A stretch of DNA of 64,000 bases, taken from Fimenecus sp052169395. GTDB lineage: Bacteria > Bacillota > Clostridia > Oscillospirales > Acutalibacteraceae. A program made the position numbers and the translations under genes. Location: NCBI GenBank assembly GCA_052169395.1, contig JBQNCN010000003.1, forward strand, positions 247,368-311,367, read 5' to 3'. Below, one piece after another: positions 44,104 through 53,592 of the stretch (within the stretch, counting starts at the first letter, position 1; each line of letters starts with the position of its first letter). The notes below the pieces were generated by a model. The model saw nothing but the letters and a program-made list of their open reading frames with translations. It had not been told where the DNA came from and did not search any database.

Positions 44104-45447
44104 ATGTCCGTAAAGCCGATGACAGAAGGTGCCCCGGCAAAACATATAATAAAATTTGCATTACCTATAATGACAGGAGCACTCTTACAACAACTTTATA
44201 ACACAATAGACACCATAATTGTAGGGCGATTTTCAGGACAGGATGCACTTTCAGCAGTAGGCACAACAGGCACATTTGTTTTTCTGTTCATTGCCATTTC
44301 TTTAGGCTTTTCTTCAGGCAGTACCATCGTTGTTGCACAGCATTTCGGTGCAGGAGATAAACAAAGAATGCGCAAAGCCTCTTCAACGGGTATTATTCTT
44401 TTAATTCTAATGGGATTTATATCAACGCTTTTATCAATTTTCACATCAAGGATTGCTCTAACATATTTCGTTTCTGTTCCGCAAAGCATATTAACTCTTT
44501 CAATGCAATATTTTATAGTTTACTGCACAGGTCTTATATTTCAATTTGCATATAATATTTTTGCAGGACTTTTAAGAGCCGTCGGCGACAGCGCCTCAAC
44601 GCTTTATTTCCTTCTTATTTCATCAGTCGCAAATATAATATTGGATCTGCTTTTTGTTGCAGTTTTTCATTGGGGAGTTATAGGTGCGGCGATAGCAACC
44701 GTTATTTCACAGTTTCTTTCAGCTGTTTGTGCATATATTTATATGATTAAAAAATATTCCGTTTTTCATTTCAAAACAAAAGAATTTAGATGGGATAAAT
44801 TCTCAGCAAAACAAACACTATCGGTCGGATTTCCAATTGCACTTCAGTTATGCCTTATATCAATAGGGCTCACTTTTATCCAAAAAGCTGTGAACGGTTT
44901 CGGAGTTTCTATGACTGCTTCATTTACAGTAGGTCAGCGTATAGAAATGTATATGAACCTTCCCAGTAACGCTTTCCAGACAACTCTTGCAACATATGTG
45001 GGACAAAATGTCGGTGCAAAAAAAATTCACCGCATAAAAAAAGGCGTTCAACAAACCACTCTCATTTCACTTGCCCTTACACTTGCCATTTCTGCAACAG
45101 TTTGGATTTTTACAAAAGAGATAATACAAATTTTCGGAATTTCAGGTGAAGCCGCCATTTTTTGCAATCAACATCTTAAAGCAATTTCTATTGTTAATGT
45201 AATTCTTGCATCATATGTTCCGCTATTCGGAGTAATACAAGGTGCAAACCATAGCGGAATCGCAACAATTATCTCTTGCTTTGCACTAAGCACACGTGTT
45301 ATAATCACGTACACATTAAGATACAGTGAATTTTTCGGTCATACGATTATCTGGTGGAATGGACTTTTCGGTTTTGGCGTAGGTGCAATTCTCACTTGGG
45401 CATATTATTTTTCAGGAAAATGGAAGAAAAATTCAACACTTGAATAA
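44104..45447 (+). CDS. MATE family multidrug exporter
   Basis: 447 residues, about twelve hydrophobic helices in two related halves. Family segments are PIMTGALLQQLYNTIDTIIVGRFSG, GLLRAVGDSASTLYFL and, in the second half, GQRIEMYMNLPSN and ATYVGQNVGAKKIHRIKKG. It exports organic cations or drugs by sodium or proton antiport. AGGAG precedes the ATG. The YbjQ gene follows 18 bp after its stop. Confidence 0.93.
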   Translation: MSVKPMTEGAPAKHIIKFALPIMTGALLQQLYNTIDTIIVGRFSGQDALSAVGTTGTFVFLFIAISLGFSSGSTIVVAQHFGAGDKQRMRKASSTGIILLILMGFISTLLSIFTSRIALTYFVSVPQSILTLSMQYFIVYCTGLIFQFAYNIFAGLLRAVGDSASTLYFLLISSVANIILDLLFVAVFHWGVIGAAIATVISQFLSAVCAYIYMIKKYSVFHFKTKEFRWDKFSAKQTLSVGFPIALQLCLISIGLTFIQKAVNGFGVSMTASFTVGQRIEMYMNLPSNAFQTTLATYVGQNVGAKKIHRIKKGVQQTTLISLALTLAISATVWIFTKEIIQIFGISGEAAIFCNQHLKAISIVNVILASYVPLFGVIQGANHSGIATIISCFALSTRVIITYTLRYSEFFGHTIIWWNGLFGFGVGAILTWAYYFSGKWKKNSTLE

Positions 45448-45465
45448 ATAAAAGGGAGATATATT

Positions 45466-45786
45466 ATGATTTCAACAACAACACCGTCAATTGATGGAAA
45501 AAAAATCATCACCTACAAGGGCATCGTATTTGGAGAAGTAATAAATGGTGTAAACTTCATAAAAGATATCGGTGCAAACTTCAGAAACTTTTTCGGCGGA
45601 CGTTCACAGGGCTATGAAAAAGAACTTATAACAGCAAGACAAAACGCCATAGCAGAAATGGAACAACGAGCATTGGAAATGGGTGCAAATGCCGTTGTAG
45701 GCGTTGACATAGACTATGAAGTACTTGGCACAAACGGAAACATGCTTATGGTAACAGCAAGCGGTACAGCGGTTGTAGTAGAATGA
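45466..45786 (+). CDS. YbjQ/DUF74 family protein (putative heavy-metal-binding domain)
   Basis: 106 residues, a near-perfect family match: ITYKGIVFGEVINGVNF, FFGGRSQGYEKELITARQNA and MGANAVVGVDIDYEVLG. The fold is a small pentameric beta/alpha domain, though metal binding has not been well shown. GGGAG precedes the ATG. It is co-transcribed with the MATE gene and ends in a shared terminator. Confidence 0.93.
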   Translation: MISTTTPSIDGKKIITYKGIVFGEVINGVNFIKDIGANFRNFFGGRSQGYEKELITARQNAIAEMEQRALEMGANAVVGVDIDYEVLGTNGNMLMVTASGTAVVVE

Positions 45787-45795
45787 AAAAGTAAA

Positions 45796-45828
45796 TAAAA
45801 AAGCGGTTGAATCAATCAACCGCTTTTT
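45796..45828. terminator. Bidirectional terminator inside the end of the EamA gene
   Basis: AAAAAGCGGTTGA and TCAACCGCTTTTT form a 13-bp stem around ATCAA with A and T tracts on both sides. The right arm encodes the last residues and the stop of the EamA gene (45812 onward). Confidence 0.92.
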
Positions 45829-46711
45829 CATTTTTTGTTTTTATAAATTCTGAAAATATAGCTGCACTTATAATTAAAATCGAACCCAAAATACCAAACA
45901 ATGTTATTTTTTCATGCATATAAAATACTGAAACAGCAACTGCAACAACAGGATCAGCATAAGAAAAAATAGCAACAGTTCTTGTATGAAGCTTTACCAT
46001 AAGATAAAAGTATCCTATATATGCAGCTGCAGTAAATACAACTCCAAGCAAAATAAGAAGCACAATATTTTTAAAAGAAAAATCCAACATCTTTACATTT
46101 TCAGTCATTAATATGTATGGTGTTGTCATTATAGCCGTCATAGAAAGCTGAATAGCCGTTCTTATAATCGCATCCCCTTTGGGATATTTTTTATTTATTA
46201 TAATAACACAACAATAACAGCTTGCACCTAAAAGAGCAAAAAGCATGCCCCTTATATCATCAGGACTCGGCTTCCCATTATTTACAACTCCCGATACCAA
46301 AATCATTCCGAAAAACGCCGCCAAAACGCAAACAATATGTTTAACGCCTAATTTTTCCTTTAAAAATATGGGAGATACTATAATAGTCAGAATAGGTGCC
46401 ATATAATAGCAAACCGTTGCTGTTGCAATTGTTGTATGAGAATATGCATTAAAAAGACCTATCCAATCTCCGGAAAGGAGCATACCGCTCATAACCATAG
46501 GAAGTACTACAGATTTTATATCTTCTTTTTTTAGACGTTTTTTTGAAAAAATCAAATATATTATCAGGGCAGCTGCAGAAAACCATGCACGAAAACAGGC
46601 AATAACCGATGGAGGCATCGCTATTTCACGGACAATAGGTCCCATACAGCCGAACACAACCATCAAAACAAGATATTGAAGCTTTTGGATATAAGTTTTA
46701 TTTAATGCCAT
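45812..46711 (-). CDS. EamA/DMT family transporter
   Basis: 299 residues with ten hydrophobic helices in two EamA repeats (about 8-140 and 152-290). Segments such as FRAWFSAAALIIYLIF, AYSHTTIATATVCYYMAPILT and FSYADPVVAVAVSVFYMHEK are typical. These proteins export amino acids or other metabolites; the substrate is unknown. AAAGGG lies upstream of the ATG. Its final codons form half of the terminator it shares with the convergent YbjQ gene. Confidence 0.9.
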   Translation of the reverse strand: MALNKTYIQKLQYLVLMVVFGCMGPIVREIAMPPSVIACFRAWFSAAALIIYLIFSKKRLKKEDIKSVVLPMVMSGMLLSGDWIGLFNAYSHTTIATATVCYYMAPILTIIVSPIFLKEKLGVKHIVCVLAAFFGMILVSGVVNNGKPSPDDIRGMLFALLGASCYCCVIIINKKYPKGDAIIRTAIQLSMTAIMTTPYILMTENVKMLDFSFKNIVLLILLGVVFTAAAYIGYFYLMVKLHTRTVAIFSYADPVVAVAVSVFYMHEKITLFGILGSILIISAAIFSEFIKTKNEKAVD

Positions 46712-46872
46712 CTCAGCACCCTTTCAACAACCATAAAAAAGCCGTCCTAAGACTGCTTTACTTAAAATATTATACACTAAGTTTTAAAAGTTTAAAGTTC
46801 TTTTTTCAATTCCTTTAATTTTTTTTAGTTTAATGTTAAAATTATAAAAAATCGAGAAAGGATAAGTTGCAC

Positions 46873-48111
46873 ATGAAAAATTGTATTATAGGACAGTCAG
46901 GCGGTCCAACTGTTGCCATAAACGCCTCTTTAGCAGGAGTTTTATCAAAATGTAAAGAATATAACTGCGCTCATATATACGGTATGATAAACGGTATAAA
47001 AGGACTGCTCGACAATACAATTCTTGATTTAAACAATATTTTTAAAAACGAAGAAGATATAGACCGTTTGAAAAAATCTCCTGCCATGTATCTTGGAAGC
47101 TGCCGATATAAACTTCCAACTCCAAATACAGATTCCGGCATTTACAATGCAATTTTTGATAAATTCAAAGAACTTGAAATAACCGATTTTTTCTATATTG
47201 GCGGAAATGATTCTATGGACACGGTTGATAAACTTTCAAAATATGCAAATAAAATAGGTTCAAAAATACATTTTATAGGAATCCCTAAAACAATAGACAA
47301 TGATTTGGCCGCAACCGATCACACACCCGGATTCGGAAGCGCTGCAAAATATGTTGCCGGTTCAATGCTTGAGATTGCATTTGATAGTAGCATATACAAA
47401 CTTAAATCCATTACAATAGTTGAGATAATGGGCAGAAATGCAGGTTGGCTTACTGCTGCATCTGCACTTGCAAAAACAAATTTCAGCAGTGCTCCCGACT
47501 TAATCTATCTTCCAGAAGTCCCCTTTGATAAAAACAAGTTTTTAAACGATATTCAAAAGCTTTTTAAAAAGAAACACTCCATTATTATAGCCGTATCGGA
47601 AGGAATAAAAACAAAAGACGGACATTATCTTGATCAAGACTGCAAAAGTACAAATAAAGATGCGTTTGGCCACATAATCCATTCAGGAACAGGTAAAATT
47701 TTAGAACAGCTTGTTATGCAAAAATTCAACTGCAAGGTTCGATCTATCGAACTGAATGTACTTCAGCGATGCGCTATGCATATGGCAAGCAAAACCGATA
47801 TTGAAGAAGCGTTTGAAATTGGACAACAGGCGGTAATTTCTGCAAAAAACGGTGAAAGTGCAATTATGATGATATTTAAAAGAATATCCAACAAGCCGTA
47901 TTTAACGGAAATTCAAAGTGAAAACATAGAAAACATCGCAAATGCAGAACGCGGAATACCAATTGATTGGATTAACGAAGATCATAACGGAATAAAAAAA
48001 GAACTTTATAACTATATGCTCCCATTAATTCAAGGAGAAGTAGAACTCAAATATAAAAATGGAATTCCAAGTTATATTAATATATCACATTTAAACCACT
48101 CTGAAATTTAA
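46873..48111 (+). CDS. pfp: Pyrophosphate-dependent 6-phosphofructokinase
   Basis: 412 residues from the ATG at 46873; a TTG two codons earlier is a less likely start. It phosphorylates fructose-6-phosphate with PPi in a reversible step of glycolysis. Motifs are the N-terminal IGQSGGPTVAINASL, FYIGGNDSMDT (Asp where ATP enzymes have Gly in the GGDGS motif), and PKTIDNDLAATDHTPGFG, with Lys-Thr instead of the Gly-Thr of the ATP type. EIMGRNAGWL binds the sugar phosphate. It is 36 bp ahead of the radical SAM gene. Confidence 0.93.
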   Translation: MKNCIIGQSGGPTVAINASLAGVLSKCKEYNCAHIYGMINGIKGLLDNTILDLNNIFKNEEDIDRLKKSPAMYLGSCRYKLPTPNTDSGIYNAIFDKFKELEITDFFYIGGNDSMDTVDKLSKYANKIGSKIHFIGIPKTIDNDLAATDHTPGFGSAAKYVAGSMLEIAFDSSIYKLKSITIVEIMGRNAGWLTAASALAKTNFSSAPDLIYLPEVPFDKNKFLNDIQKLFKKKHSIIIAVSEGIKTKDGHYLDQDCKSTNKDAFGHIIHSGTGKILEQLVMQKFNCKVRSIELNVLQRCAMHMASKTDIEEAFEIGQQAVISAKNGESAIMMIFKRISNKPYLTEIQSENIENIANAERGIPIDWINEDHNGIKKELYNYMLPLIQGEVELKYKNGIPSYINISHLNHSEI

Positions 48112-48147
48112 TTCGGATTCCATATTCATTCTATTGGAGTAATAAAA

Positions 48148-49608
48148 ATGGCAAGTGGAATTAAACAAAACATTCAAAAAACTGCTTTTAAAGCAACCTC
48201 AAAATATCTTTTAAATAAACTTTACACAGCAAAAACAGACGAAGAAAAAAAAATCGTTTTGGTTAAGGTCGCTGAAAATATTATAAAATACACAAATGGA
48301 ATTTTTGCATCAAAAAGTTTTGAAAAAATGATTTTGGGATTAAAGGACAATGACAATGTCTGGGTTAAATATGCTATTTCAATTTTAAACGATATTGACA
48401 GACATATTCTTGAAACCCTTATTATGAGTCTCGGTATTGAAACAGGACTTTTCGGCTCAAAACAAGTTCGTGAAAACCGTAATAAATATCATTGCAATAT
48501 CCCGAATATAATTTTATTTGACCCCACCTCAGGTTGTAATTTGAAATGCAAAGGCTGTTGGGCTGCCGATTATGGCCATAAAGAAAATCTTACGCTTGAC
48601 GAAATGCGTTCAATCGTTTCACAAGGTCGAGCTCTCGGAACACATTTCTATATGATGACCGGAGGAGAACCGCTGATAAGGAAAAATGATATTATTACTC
48701 TATGTAATGAAAATCAAGATTGTGCTTTTTTATGCTATACAAATGCAACTCTTATCGACCAAAATTTTTGCAATGAAATAAAAAAAACAGGCAATCTTAT
48801 CTTGGCACTTTCAATTGAGGGAACAAAAGAAACTAACGACTGGCGCAGAGGCGAAGGCTCATATCAAAAAACACTGAATGCAATGGCTCTTTTAAAGAAA
48901 AACAAATGTTTTTTTGGTATCTCTTGTTGCTATACAAGCCAAAACCTTGATTCAATTACAAATTTTGATTTTATAGATGAAATGGTGCAAAACGGTGCAA
49001 AATTCGGTGCATGGTTTAATTTTATGCCTGTAGGACACGATGCGTCGGCAGAACTTATTCCCACTCCAAAACAGCGTGCATATATGTATTCATGGGTAAA
49101 AAAAATGCGTGATAAGCATGAAGGCAAACCGATTTTTATAATGGATTTTCAAAATGATGGAGAGCATGTCGGCGGTTGTATTGCAGGTGGAAGACACTAT
49201 TTTCATATAAATTCGCACGGTGATATGGAACCTTGCGTGTTTATTCATTTTTCAGACAGCAATATTCGTGAAAAAACAATTTTAGAAGCTTTAAAATCTC
49301 CGCTTTTTATGGCATATTATCATAATCAACCTTTTAACGACAATCATCTACGTCCTTGCCCTATGCTTGAAAATCCCGACTTACTGCGAAAAATGATTAA
49401 GCAGACGAAGGCGCAATCTTCAGATTTAGTTCACCATGAAACCGTTGATGAGCTTTGCGCAAAATGTGATGATTTTGCTAAAAATTGGACGCCAAAAGCT
49501 GATGAACTTTGGAAAAATAATAAACATCCCGACAACTTTGTTGATTTTTATCGCGATACTCCATGGGGTAAAAAAGAAATACAAAATAATGAAACCGAAC
49601 TTTTATAA
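48148..49608 (+). CDS. Radical SAM protein with SPASM-like C-terminus, function unknown
   Basis: 486 residues. A helical N-terminal part (about 1-120) precedes the radical SAM core with DPTSGCNLKCKGCWAADYG (three-Cys cluster, about 130) and the SAM-binding MMTGGEPLIRKND. The C-terminal part has further Cys: GGCIAGGRHYFHINSHGDMEPC, HLRPCPM and LCAKC, placed like auxiliary Fe-S ligands. TTGGAG precedes the ATG. Similar proteins modify peptides, cofactors or lipids; none can be chosen here. It may share the pfp transcript. Confidence 0.85.
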   Translation: MASGIKQNIQKTAFKATSKYLLNKLYTAKTDEEKKIVLVKVAENIIKYTNGIFASKSFEKMILGLKDNDNVWVKYAISILNDIDRHILETLIMSLGIETGLFGSKQVRENRNKYHCNIPNIILFDPTSGCNLKCKGCWAADYGHKENLTLDEMRSIVSQGRALGTHFYMMTGGEPLIRKNDIITLCNENQDCAFLCYTNATLIDQNFCNEIKKTGNLILALSIEGTKETNDWRRGEGSYQKTLNAMALLKKNKCFFGISCCYTSQNLDSITNFDFIDEMVQNGAKFGAWFNFMPVGHDASAELIPTPKQRAYMYSWVKKMRDKHEGKPIFIMDFQNDGEHVGGCIAGGRHYFHINSHGDMEPCVFIHFSDSNIREKTILEALKSPLFMAYYHNQPFNDNHLRPCPMLENPDLLRKMIKQTKAQSSDLVHHETVDELCAKCDDFAKNWTPKADELWKNNKHPDNFVDFYRDTPWGKKEIQNNETELL

Positions 49609-49632
49609 AGACCTGCATTTTGCAGGTCTTTT
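49607..49632 (+). terminator. Terminator of pfp-radical SAM
   Basis: AAAGACCTGCA and TGCAGGTCTTT stem with a TTT loop immediately after the stop codon. Confidence 0.9.
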
Positions 49633-49634
49633 AA

Positions 49635-49660
49635 AAAACTCTCAACCAAAGTTGAGAGTT
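49635..49660 (-). terminator. Terminator of tRNA-Leu
   Basis: AAACTCTCAAC and GTTGAGAGTTT stem read on the minus strand, starting one base after the tRNA CCA end and followed by T residues. Confidence 0.88.
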
Positions 49661-49747
49661 TGGTGCGGATGACAGGACTTGAACCTGCACGGTATTACTA
49701 CCACAAGAACCTGAATCTTGCGCGTCTGCCAATTTCGCCACATCCGC
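49661..49747 (-). tRNA. tRNA-Leu (anticodon CAG)
   Basis: 87 nt with a long variable arm. The acceptor GCGGATG pairs with CATCCGC, CCA is encoded, and the anticodon stem CAAGA/TCTTG has loop TTCAGGT, giving CAG, which reads CUG. The variable arm TGGTAGTAATACCG and the T arm GCAGG-TTCAAGT-CCTGT are intact. Confidence 0.95.
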
Positions 49748-49756
49748 ATAGGCATT

Positions 49757-49785
49757 ATTTTATCATTACTCCTTTTTTTCGTCAA
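49757..49785 (-). promoter_or_regulatory. Promoter of tRNA-Leu inside the HAD gene end
   Basis: Minus-strand TTGACG (49785-49780), 17-bp spacer, TAAAAT (49762-49757). The -35 is made from the last codons of the HAD phosphatase gene, whose stop is at 49766. Confidence 0.75.
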
Positions 49786-50596
49786 GTTCAATAAACCGTA
49801 CAACTCCTGAATCATCATTACTTTCACATATAAAATCTGCACGCTTTAAAAGCTCTTTATTTGCATTTTTTACTGCAACTTTAACATCTGCACACTCAAA
49901 AAGTGCAAAATCATTTTTATTATCTCCGAATACTGTTACTATGTCAGCTCCGCAATATTCTTTTACAAAGCCAGCTCCTATTCCCTTTGAACATTTATCA
50001 GAAAATACCTCAAGAAAATAATAATCTGTATAGGTATCCTTATAAAAAACAGTATTTAAACCTTCAACGGTTTGCGCGTATTCAAAAAGAGGCTTTATTA
50101 CCTCTTCCGTTTCACAAAGACTTATATATATAACATTTTCATTTATTGTTATTTCATCTACTGAATGTATAAGTCTATCTCCCAAAACTTCACGCCGCGC
50201 TTCATAAAATTTTTTCTGAACTGAAAGTGTAAGCCTTTCAAATACAGTTTCTATTGTCCCGTCTTTATTTGAATAAAACACAAAAAATCCGACATGCTTT
50301 GTTTTAATAAGTCTAATAAATTTCTCTACCGCAAAGATATTTATATACGTTATTTTAACAGGCTTATCATTTTTTAAGTCATAAATATAAGCTCCATTCA
50401 TAAAAACAGCCGGAATATTCATGTTTATATCTTGCAAAAGTTCCTTTGCAGAGATAACGGAACGAGATGTTGCAACAGTAAAGAGAGTTCCGTTATTTAT
50501 AAATTTATTAAGCATTTCAGATGTCTTTTCAGGAACCCTGCCTTCACTTGAAAGCAGGGTTCCATCCATATCTGAAATATAAACAACTCTATTCAT
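49766..50596 (-). CDS. HAD superfamily Cof-type phosphatase
   Basis: 276 residues from the second of two adjacent ATGs (50596 or 50599), both overlapping the stop of the WYL gene. HAD motif I is YISDMDGTLLSS, motif II VATSRS, motif III Lys lies in SDKCSKGIG and motif IV is TVFGDNKNDFALFECA. The cap is of the Cof/YbiV type. Members dephosphorylate sugar phosphates, pyridoxal phosphate or FMN. It is the last gene of the potABCD-WYL run; a role with polyamines is not obvious. Confidence 0.92.
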   Translation of the reverse strand: MNRVVYISDMDGTLLSSEGRVPEKTSEMLNKFINNGTLFTVATSRSVISAKELLQDINMNIPAVFMNGAYIYDLKNDKPVKITYINIFAVEKFIRLIKTKHVGFFVFYSNKDGTIETVFERLTLSVQKKFYEARREVLGDRLIHSVDEITINENVIYISLCETEEVIKPLFEYAQTVEGLNTVFYKDTYTDYYFLEVFSDKCSKGIGAGFVKEYCGADIVTVFGDNKNDFALFECADVKVAVKNANKELLKRADFICESNDDSGVVRFIELDEKKE

Positions 50597-51650
50597 CATA
50601 TTTTTTCTTTGCATTTTTTATAGCAAATTTAATCTCTGACACAAGCTCTTTCGGTTCTAAAACTTTTGCATTTTCAAGATTTTCAAGTGCCCAAAGCTTC
50701 ATAGCCTGAAAATTTACCTTTGCACGAACTAAATTTATGCCTTTTTCTTTAATTATCACAACATTTTTTCCGAAATAATCTACAACTTGTGGCAGTATAC
50801 TGTCATCAACCTCAAATAATGTATTTATATAATCACCGCAAAACATCATAAGTCCGTTTTCAATATGGCTTTTAAGTGAAAAATCCTTATTCACTACTTT
50901 AAGAGGAATAAATTCCTCTTCATTTTCAAAACATAAATCCAGCATTCTGTCAACTCTTAAATTTTCAATGGAGGCTTTCGCTCCGTTATGTCGATGCAAA
51001 ACCGCATAAATACGGGAACCGTCTACAACAAGATAGTAAACCGATGCTTTAAAAACTTCTCCTCTATTCACAAATCTTTTTGTTCTATAATCAAATTTTC
51101 CGTGTTTAAAGGAAACAACAACCTTCTCATTTTTTGCCTTAAGCAAAAGAGTTGTGTTAATCAGCGTACTGTCAACTCCGCCATTTTTCTGTTTAATCGC
51201 ATCTATCTCAAATGATTGAGAATTAAAATAATCTCCTGACAAAGCCGTAAGTTTTTTTACAATGTCATTTGTTCTTTTTGCACTTAAATTTTTAAGAGAA
51301 TAAAGAGATAAAATTACAATCTGAAGTTCTTCTTCCGTCATATCTCTTTCAATATGCCATCTTTTTCTTATTTTTTGAATATCTCCGTCTATGGTATATC
51401 TGTCATTGAATTCATCAAAATTCAAAATAAAACCAAACCCTGCCGTATCTAAAAAACTGCTGAGTTCCAAAAGATTTTTTCGTATAGTTTTTTTATCAAA
51501 GGACTTTCCTATACGTTTTTCAAGCAGCTCTCCTATTTCACCAATATTAAGACGATGTTCACAATCGGTTCTTTCAAGCAAAAGCTTTAAAATAACAAGA
51601 GGTAAAATATTCTGAGAAAAGTTTGCAACAGTATTTTTTGTCTTAGCCAA
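50589..51650 (-). CDS. WYL-domain transcriptional regulator
   Basis: 353 residues. The start is a TTG at 51650, supported by AAGGAGG five bases upstream and no other initiator nearby. A winged helix-turn-helix (about 15-75, with FDKKTIRKNLLELSSF) is followed by a WYL ligand-binding domain (about 165-250, with VYYLVVDGSRIYAVLHRHN and NLRVDRML) and a C-terminal extension. It lies 10 bp after potD and overlaps the HAD gene, so it is in the polyamine operon. WYL proteins sense nucleotides or other small ligands. Confidence 0.88.
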   Translation of the reverse strand: MAKTKNTVANFSQNILPLVILKLLLERTDCEHRLNIGEIGELLEKRIGKSFDKKTIRKNLLELSSFLDTAGFGFILNFDEFNDRYTIDGDIQKIRKRWHIERDMTEEELQIVILSLYSLKNLSAKRTNDIVKKLTALSGDYFNSQSFEIDAIKQKNGGVDSTLINTTLLLKAKNEKVVVSFKHGKFDYRTKRFVNRGEVFKASVYYLVVDGSRIYAVLHRHNGAKASIENLRVDRMLDLCFENEEEFIPLKVVNKDFSLKSHIENGLMMFCGDYINTLFEVDDSILPQVVDYFGKNVVIIKEKGINLVRAKVNFQAMKLWALENLENAKVLEPKELVSEIKFAIKNAKKKYDE

Positions 51651-51660
51651 ATCTGCCTCC

Positions 51661-52785
51661 TTATGCTATTTTCACTTCTTCCCAAAGCTTACTGAGTAAA
51701 TCCAATGTACTTTGGTCTAAATTATGAAAATACTGTGTTTTTGGAGGATTTTTAGGATAGAGCACTTCATTATCCTTATACTCATATCTTTCATCACTTA
51801 AAACTGCTGAAACAGGACAAATATATCCCATAAAATTAGCATTATGCAGTGCCGTTTCAGGTTCAAGCATAAAATTTATAAAAAGTTCTGCGGCTCTTTT
51901 ATGCTGTGCACCCTTAGGTACACACATAACATCAACAAAAATATTTGTACCTTCTTTAGGATATATAAATTCAAGATCTGAATTCTGCGCCTTCATTGTT
52001 AAAAAATCACCTGCATAATACGGTGCAAGTGCCGCCTCACCGGATTCCATTTTATTAAAAACTTCATCCATAACATATGACTGCAAAAGCGGTTTCTGCT
52101 CTATAAGCTTATCTTTAGCTGCAGTCCAATCTGCAGGATTCGTCGTATTAACATCTTGATTTAAAAGATATTGTGCAATTCCAAACGCATCACGAGAATT
52201 ATTAAATGTAAGCATTTGACCTTTATATTTATTATCCCAAAGAGCGCTCCAAGAATCAGGAACTTCCTTTACCATAGTTTTATTATAAATAAGTCCTACC
52301 ATACCGCCTGTATAAGCTACCGAATATTCATTGGATTTATCAAAAAACAAATTCTTATATTCTTCTGCAACACCTTGAAAATTCGGTATATTTTTAAAAT
52401 CAAGCTTTTCAAGAGCATTCTCTTTTTTAAGCCTTTCAGCCATATAATCCGATGGAATAATCACATCATAATTTACTCCACCGCTTTTAAGTTTTGAATA
52501 CATATCCTCATTTGATGCATAAGTTGTGTAATTGACCTTAATACCTGTAAGTTCTTCGAACTTTTTAATAATATCAATACTTCCCTCTGTACCGTCCGAT
52601 ATATACTCTCCCCAATTATAAACATTAAGTTCGGTACCTTTAAGGTCTTCGATACTATAGATTGATTTTAAATTTTCCTTTATAAATTCAGCTTTATCCT
52701 CTCCACCTTTTTTTGTACAACCGGAAAATACAATAGATAATCCCAAAAGAATCAAAGCCATTACTAACGCTGTTATTTTTTTCAT
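51661..52785 (-). CDS. potD: Spermidine/putrescine ABC transporter substrate-binding protein
   Basis: 374 residues. A lipoprotein signal ends at LSIVFSGCTKK (Cys near 22). The mature part has ELNVYNWGEYISDG, IPSDYMAERLKKEN, YTGGMVGLIYNKTMV and FINFMLEPETA, typical of PotD. It captures polyamines outside the membrane. GGAGG precedes the ATG, 3 bp after potC. Confidence 0.94.
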   Translation of the reverse strand: MKKITALVMALILLGLSIVFSGCTKKGGEDKAEFIKENLKSIYSIEDLKGTELNVYNWGEYISDGTEGSIDIIKKFEELTGIKVNYTTYASNEDMYSKLKSGGVNYDVIIPSDYMAERLKKENALEKLDFKNIPNFQGVAEEYKNLFFDKSNEYSVAYTGGMVGLIYNKTMVKEVPDSWSALWDNKYKGQMLTFNNSRDAFGIAQYLLNQDVNTTNPADWTAAKDKLIEQKPLLQSYVMDEVFNKMESGEAALAPYYAGDFLTMKAQNSDLEFIYPKEGTNIFVDVMCVPKGAQHKRAAELFINFMLEPETALHNANFMGYICPVSAVLSDERYEYKDNEVLYPKNPPKTQYFHNLDQSTLDLLSKLWEEVKIA

Positions 52786-52788
52786 TTG

Positions 52789-53592
52789 TTACCTCCGCTT
52801 ATTTTTTTTATCCGTTTTAGTTGTTACGACATTCATAATTACAAGAAGCAATAAAACCACAAAAAATATAATAGTTGAAAGTGCATACATATCGGGTCTT
52901 ACCTTTTTCTTTGTCATTGAAAAAATAACTATCGGGAGAGTCTGAAATTTTGCACCCGTTACAAAATAACTGATTATAAAATCATCCAGAGACAATGTAA
53001 AAGCCATTATAAAGCCTGTAAAAATACCTGAAAATATGTTTGGCATAATAACCTTAAAAAATGCGCCCGTTGAAGAACAGCCCAAATCCTCTGCAGCCTC
53101 GGTTAAAAATGCACTCATTTGACGAAGTTTGGGAAGCACCGATAAAATAACATAGGGTAAGCAAAATGTAATATGTGCAATAAGAAGCGTCCCAAATCCA
53201 AGTGCATTTTTCATATGAAGAAGTCTTGCTGCAAATACAAATAACAACATCATGGAAACACCCGTTACAATTTCAGGACTCATCATAGGAATATTTGTCA
53301 CTGTACTGAATGTATTTCTTAGCACTCTGCTCTTCACTTTTAATATTCCTACAGCTGCAAGCGTTCCTAAAACAGTTGATACAGCTGCCGCACAAAACGC
53401 TAAAATCAATGTGTTTTTCATTCCCTGAAGCGCTGCCGTATCACTCATAAGCTCTTTATACCATTTAAAAGAAAATCCCGACATAACTGATGTTGAATTT
53501 GACCCGTTAAATGAAAAAACTATCATAACAGCTATCGGTGCATAAAGGAATAAAAATATTGAACCTGTATATATACCTTTTAAAATTTTCAT
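52789..53592 (-). CDS. potC: Spermidine/putrescine ABC transporter permease
   Basis: 267 residues, about six helices. The EAA loop EAAEDLGCSSTGAFFKVIMP (about 163-182) contacts PotA. The N-terminal FLYAPIAVMIVFSFNGS and the C-terminal SLDDFIISYFVTGAKFQTLP are family marks. Overlaps potB by ATGA. Confidence 0.94.
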   Translation of the reverse strand: MKILKGIYTGSIFLFLYAPIAVMIVFSFNGSNSTSVMSGFSFKWYKELMSDTAALQGMKNTLILAFCAAAVSTVLGTLAAVGILKVKSRVLRNTFSTVTNIPMMSPEIVTGVSMMLLFVFAARLLHMKNALGFGTLLIAHITFCLPYVILSVLPKLRQMSAFLTEAAEDLGCSSTGAFFKVIMPNIFSGIFTGFIMAFTLSLDDFIISYFVTGAKFQTLPIVIFSMTKKKVRPDMYALSTIIFFVVLLLLVIMNVVTTKTDKKNKRR

